Positions 59,402 through 64,000 of a stretch of DNA of 64,000 nt are shown piece after piece; the first letter of the stretch is position 1; each line of letters opens with the position of its first letter. The DNA comes from Hanleya hanleyi (taxonomy: Eukaryota > Mollusca > Polyplacophora > Lepidopleurida > Hanleyidae): NCBI GenBank assembly GCA_036873755.1, contig JAVTVY010047980.1, positions 161,927 through 225,926 of the forward strand, read 5' to 3'. Position numbers and translations under genes: made by a program. The notes beneath the pieces are model-generated. The model saw only the letters and a program-made list of their open reading frames with translations. It did not search any database and was not told where the DNA came from.

Positions 59402-60785
59402 ATATAATTTCCTCCGCGGATATAATATTTCCTCCGCGGATATAATATTTCCTCCGCGGATATAATCATTTCCTCCGCGGATGTAATATTTCCTCCGCGG
59501 ATATAATATTTCCTCCGCGGATATAATCATTTCCTCCGCGGATATATTTCCTCCGCGGATATAATATTTCCTCCGCGGATATAATCATTTCCTCCGCGGA
59601 TATAATATTTCCTCCGCGGATATAATATTTCCTCCGCGGATATAATCATTTCCTCCGCGGATATAATATTTCCTCCGCGGATATAATATTTCCTCCGCGG
59701 ATATAATATTTCCTCCGCGGATATAATATTTTCCCCCCGGATATAATCATTTCCTCCGCGGATATAATATTTCCTCCGCGGATATAATATTTCCTCCGCG
59801 GATATAATCATTTCCTCCGCGGATATAATATTTCCCCCGCGGATATAATATTTCCTCCCCGGATATAATCATTTCCTCCGCGGATATAATATTTCCTCCG
59901 CGGATATAATATTTCCTCCGCGGATATAATATTTCCTCCGCGGATATAATCATTTCCTCCGCGGATATAATATTTCCACTCCGCGGATATAATATTTCCT
60001 CCGCGGATATAATGCATTTCCTCCCGCCCGGATATATCTTCCTCCGCGGATATAATATTTCCTCACTTGGATAATAACTACTCCGCGGATATAATATTTC
60101 CTCCGCGGACTATAATCATTCCTCCCGCGGATACCAATATTTCCTCCGCGGATATAATGGCCTACTCCGCGGATATAATATTTCCTCCGCGGATATAATA
60201 TTTCCTCCGCGGATATAATCATTTCCTCCGCGGATATAATATTTCCTCCGCGGATATATTTCCTCCGCGGATATAATCATTTCCTCCGCGGATATAATAT
60301 TTCCCCCGCGGATATAATATTTCCTCCGCGGATATAATCATTTCCTCCGCGGATATAATATTTCCTCCTCGGATATAATATTTCCTCCGCGGATATAATA
60401 TTTCCTCCGCGGATATAATCATTTCTTCCGCGGATATAATATTTCCTCCGCGGATATAATATTTCCTCCGCGGATATAATCATTTCCTCCGCGGATATAA
60501 TATTCCCTCCGCGGATATAATATTTCCTCCGTGGATATTATCATTTCCTCCGCGGATATAATATTTCCTCCGCGGATATAATATTTCCTCCGCGGATATA
60601 ATCATTTCCTCCGCGGATATAATATTTCCTCCGCGGATATAATCATTTCCTCCGCGGATATAATCATTTCCTCCGCGAATATAATATTTCCTCCGCGGAT
60701 ATAATATTTCCTCCGCGGATATAATATTTCCTCCGCGGATATAATCATTTCCTCCGCGGATATAATTAATTTCCTCCGCGGAGGA
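59402..60785 (+). repeat. 20/21-bp CCGCGG satellite, left arm (~68 copies)
   Basis: The monomer is TTTCCTCCGCGGATATAATA (20 bp) with a 21-bp form carrying ATAATCA. They tend to alternate 20, 20, 21, giving a 61-bp higher-order period. Each monomer has the palindrome TCCGCGGA. 60010-60180 is degenerate with indels (for example TTCCTCACTTGGATAATAAC), while the rest is very uniform. The open frames are repeat artefacts. Confidence 0.95.
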
Positions 60786-61145
60786 AATCCACGTGACTTG
60801 AGTACTAGAAAGACGGCAAATTCATTAGCATTTTTGAGGCTGAGGAGTGAGGCTGATGTGCAGGTGACGTCACGATGGCGTCACTATGACGTCACTTCCG
60901 GTGACATCCGGATCAAAGGTCACATCCGGTCACGTGGCAACCGGGTCACTTCCTGTGACGTCACGATGGCGTCATTATGACGTCACATCCGGTGACATCC
61001 GGGTCAAAGGTCACATCCGGTCACGTGGCATCCGGTAACATCCGGGTCACTTCCTGTGACGTCGCTTCCGGTCACCTGGCGGCCCAGCAAGAGTTATCTG
61101 CCCCTACCTAATACCCCAGTGACTTCCAATGTTAATCTCATGCAG
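60786..61145 (+). repeat. Inner left arm with GTGACGTCAC-rich ~90-bp repeats
   Basis: After GTGACTTGAGTACTAGAAAG come two tandem ~90-bp repeats (about 60868 and 60957), each GTGACGTCACGATGGCGTCA, then TATGACGTCAC, TCCGGTGACATCCGG, TCAAAGGTCACATCCGG and TCACGTGGCA. The same sequence stands in reverse at 61815-62172. TGACGTCA, TCACGTGG and TCCGGT palindrome-like words are very dense. It ends at GTTAATCTCATGCAGGTATG. Confidence 0.85.
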
Positions 61146-61388
61146 GTATGGGAAAGGGGGCTTGAAGATGTCTTTGAACGCCACTATGAGATTCGCCCCC
61201 GTTTTCGTCCGGATGGGTACCACCCACGCATACTTCGATAGGATATCGATGCACGTCAAGATATACCGATTCCCATCGTTGTGTTTGGCAAAGGCGCTCA
61301 TATCGACCAAATCCGCTTGCCACTGGGCATCTATTCCTCCCACGATGACCCGGTTCCGTAGAAAATGGCGACGGACAGATCGATGTAA
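61130..61388 (-). pseudogene. Integrase (rve/DDE) core fragment of a DNA transposon
   Basis: The minus strand reads RSVRRHFLRNRVIVGGIDAQ, then WQADLVDMSAFAKHNDGN, RYILTCIDILSKYAWVVP and IRTKTGANLIVAFKDIF. This matches the start of the retroviral-type integrase core: WQxDLxDM carries the first catalytic Asp, followed by the CIDxxSKYAW strand. I know this form from F54H12.3-like transposon proteins and related Polinton/Maverick or Ginger-type integrases. The second Asp and the Glu are missing because the frame is cut at about 61142, where the inverted arm begins. There is no start codon context, so it is a broken piece and cannot be functional. Confidence 0.75.
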
Positions 61389-61465
61389 CTATTTTGGGAG
61401 TAGCTAATTACGAATCCGGGATGAAATTTTACATAAAGCGCGTTAAATTAGGATCTGTCTATTGA

Positions 61466-61806
61466 CGCCTGGGTTAAATTGATTTTTAATGAATTTAATT
61501 ATTTAATAATTAAGGTAAAATTTATTTTCAAAATCTGACCTCGGATTCGTGATCTGCGTTATCCATATTACTTTAGGACGAAGTTTAGAGTAATTCGGAA
61601 CAGTGGAATTGGGTGCTGCCCATTGAAGCCTGGGTTAAATTGATTTCTAATAAAATTAATTATTTAATAATTAAGATAAAATAGATTTTACAATCTGACC
61701 TCGGATTCGTCATCTACGTCCTCGACAATACTTTAGGACGAAGTTTAGTGTAATTCGGAACAGTGGAATTGGGTCTGTCCATTGAAGCCTGGGTTAAATT
61801 GATTTT
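61466..61806. repeat. ~160-bp tandem repeat, 2.1 copies
   Basis: CCTGGGTTAAATTGATTT starts at 61468, 61629 and 61788 (spacing 161 and 159). Each copy contains TTAATTATTTAATAATTAAG, ATCTGACCTCGGATTCGT, ACTTTAGGACGAAGTTTAG and AACAGTGGAATTGGGT. It lies between the integrase fragment and the right arm and is the only non-inverted part of the structure besides the integrase. Confidence 0.9.
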
Positions 61807-61814
61807 TTACATAC

Positions 61815-62172
61815 CTGCATGAGATTAACATTGGAAGTCACTGGGGTCTTAGGTAGGGGCAGATAACTCTTGCTGGGCCGCCAGGTGACCGGAAGCGACG
61901 TCACAGGAAGTGACCCGGATGTTACCGGATGCCACGTGACCGCATGTGACCTTTCACCCGGATGTCACCGGATGTAACGTCATAATGACGCCATCGTGAC
62001 GTCACAGGAAGTGACCCGGTTGCCACGTGACCGGATGTGACCTTTGATCCGGATGTCACCGGATGTAACGTCATAGTGACGCCATCGTGACGTCACCTGC
62101 ACATCAGCCTCACTCCTCAGCCTCAAAAATGCTAATGAATTTGCCGTCTTTCTAGTACTCAAGTCACGCGGA
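61815..62172 (-). repeat. Inner right arm (inverted copy of 60786-61145)
   Basis: It begins CATACCTGCATGAGATTAAC and mirrors the left arm base by base with few changes (for example GGTCACGTGG.. against GACCGCATGTGACC). The short frame at 61980-62162 encodes the same peptide as 60798-60980, showing near-identity of the arms. About 13 bp present in the left arm near 60780-60795 is missing here. Confidence 0.85.
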
Positions 62173-64000
62173 GGAAATTAATTATATCCGCGGAGGAAAT
62201 ATTATATCCGCGGAGGAAATGATTATATCCGCGGAGGAAATATTATATCCGCGGAGGAAATATTATATCCGCGGAGGAAATGATTATATCCGCGGAGGAA
62301 AGATTATATCCGCGGAGGAAATATTATATCCGCGGAGGAAATGATTATATCCGCGGAGAAAATATTATATCCGCGGAGAAAATATTATATCCGCGGAGGA
62401 AATGATTATATCCGCGGAGGAAATATTATATCCGCGGAGGAAATATTATATCCGCGGAGGAAATGATTATATCCGCGGAGGAAATATTATATCCGCGGAG
62501 GAAATATTATATCCGCGGAAGAAATATTATATCCGCGGAGGAAATGATTATATCCGCGGAGGAAATATTATATCCGCGGAGGAAATATTATATCCGCGGA
62601 GGACATGATTATATCCGCGGAGGAAATATTATATCCGCGGGAAATAATATATCCGGGGAGGAAATGATTATATCCGCGGAGGAAATATTATATCCGCGGA
62701 GGAAATATTATATCCGCGGAGGAAATGATTATATCCGCGGAGGAAATATTATATCCGCAGAGGAAATATTATATCCGCGGAGGAAATGATTATATCCGCG
62801 GAGGAAATATTATATCCGCGGAGGAAATATTATATCCGCGGAGGAAATGATTATGTCCGCGGAGGAAATATTATATCCACGGAGAAAATATTATATCAGC
62901 GGAGGAAATGATTATATCCGGGTTGGAAATATTATATCCGCGGAGGAAATATTATATCCGCGGAAGGAAATGATTATATCCGCGGAGGAAATATTATATC
63001 CGCGGAGGAAATATTATATCCGCGGAGGAAATATTATATCCGCGGAGGAAATGATTATATCCGCGGAGGAAATATTATATCCGCGGAGGAAATATTATAT
63101 CCGCGGAGGAAATGATTATATCCGCGGAGAAAATATTATATCCGCGGAGAAAATATTATATCCGCGGAGGAAATGATTATATCCGCGGAGGAAATATTAT
63201 ATCCGCGGAGGAAATATTATATCCGCGGAGGAAATGATTATATCCGCGGAGGAAATATTATATCCGCGGAGGAAATGATTATATCCGCGGAGGAAATATT
63301 TTATCCGCGGAGGAAATATTTTATCCGCGGAGGAAATGATTATATCCGCGGAGGAAATATTATATCCGCGGAGGAAATATTATATCCGCGGAGGAAATGA
63401 TTATATCCGCGGAGGAAATATTATATCCGCGGAGGAAATATTATATCCGCGGAGGAAATGATTATATCCGCGGAGGAAATATTATATCCGCGGAGGAAAT
63501 ATTATATATCCGTGGAGGAAATATTATATCCGCGGAGGAAATATTATATCCGCGGAGGAAATGATTATATCCGCGGAGGAAATATTATATCCGCGGAAGA
63601 AATATTATATCCGCGGAGGAAATGATTATATCCGCGGAGGAAATATTATATCCGCGGAGGAAATATTATATCCGCGGAGGAAATGTTATATCCGCGGAGG
63701 AAATGATTATATCCGCGGAGGAAATATTATATCCGCGGAGGAAATATTATATCCGCGGAGGAAATGATTATATCCGCGGAGGAAATATTATATCCGCGGA
63801 GGAAATATTATATCCGCGGAGGAAATGATTATATCCGCGGAGGAAATATTATATCAGCGGAGGAAATATTATATCCGCGGAGGAAATGTTTATATCCGCG
63901 GAGGAAGTATTATATCCGCGGAGGAAATGTTTATATCCGCGGAGGAAATATTATATCCGCGGCGGAAATATTATATCCGCGGAGGAAATATTATATCCGC
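62173..64000 (-). repeat. 20/21-bp CCGCGG satellite, right arm (>90 copies, runs off the window)
   Basis: Reverse complement of the left satellite: GGAAATATTATATCCGCGGA with a 21-bp form GGAAATGATTATATCCGCGG. The 20, 20, 21 order is visible over long stretches. It is longer than the left arm and still continuing at 64000. Scattered single-base variants (GGAGAAAAT, GGAAGAAAT, TTTATCC) cluster in pairs, a sign of local copying. Confidence 0.95.

Noticed and set aside
59339..60483. Frames rich in ISAEEILYPRRK and their counterparts at 62402-63828
   Set aside because: Direct products of the 20/21-bp satellite; each breaks where the phase changes.
59402..60785. CRISPR-like array
   Set aside because: Monomers are contiguous, with no unique spacers, and the sequence is eukaryotic repeat DNA.

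Overview
The window looks like repeat-rich, intergenic nuclear DNA of a metazoan, most likely a mollusc or related marine lophotrochozoan. The sequence shows no dense gene layout, long AT-rich non-coding stretches, many inverted-repeat transposons, decayed retroelement ORFs, and a LINE/SINE 3' tail of the TTTAACGTCG...GAGTGAGTGAG type. I associate that tail with molluscan genomes, but this comes from memory and was not searched. I found no intact protein-coding gene, tRNA, rRNA or CRISPR array.

Layout. 1-13.4 kb is a patchwork. It holds a 23/24-bp minisatellite (785-1505), a degenerate ~180-bp tandem repeat (3.16-4.5 kb), two almost identical 522-bp TTAA-flanked MITEs in opposite orientation (4561-5082, 7409-7930), a frameshifted reverse transcriptase relic (8082-8870, minus), a tyrosine-recombinase-like relic (9613-9899) beside a long hairpin (8895-9036), and several more MITEs.

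13.4-54.6 kb is one large structure: a head-to-tail array of a ~10-12.5 kb unit with four units plus a partial fifth, starting at about 13421, 25137, 29401, 39465 and 51996. The units are mostly non-coding and diverged. Because they are paralogues of one another, they act as pre-insertion references: many mobile elements can be delimited by comparing a filled unit with an empty one. The insertions include two SINE-like elements, a LINE fragment, a CTCAAG-rich MITE, a CCGATATCGG foldback element, a palindromic MITE, and a 4.7-kb giant foldback (40593-45311) with a zinc-finger-like ORF at its centre. Unit 2 is a short version made by one ~6.8-kb internal deletion. A few minus-strand open frames, some preceded by plausible splice acceptors, recur between units and may be relics of a duplicated gene.

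54.6-64 kb again holds mobile DNA: a second relic with short GGGCCAATA repeats and a hairpin (55.4-56.5 kb), an inverted fragment of the array unit split by a CAGGCACGGCGG-ended element (57174-58702), and an inverted-repeat structure that runs off the window (about 59170 to beyond 64000). Its arms are thousands of bases of a 20/21-bp CCGCGG-centred satellite, and its middle carries a fragment of a retroviral-type integrase of a DNA transposon.

Nothing here forms a working pathway. The story is duplication, transposition and palindrome formation. The best candidates for undescribed biology are the satellite-armed integrase element at the right end, the 4.7-kb foldback, and the hairpin family that shares a CTCGGCCT-N-CGGCCTCGG core and lies next to recombinase-like relics.
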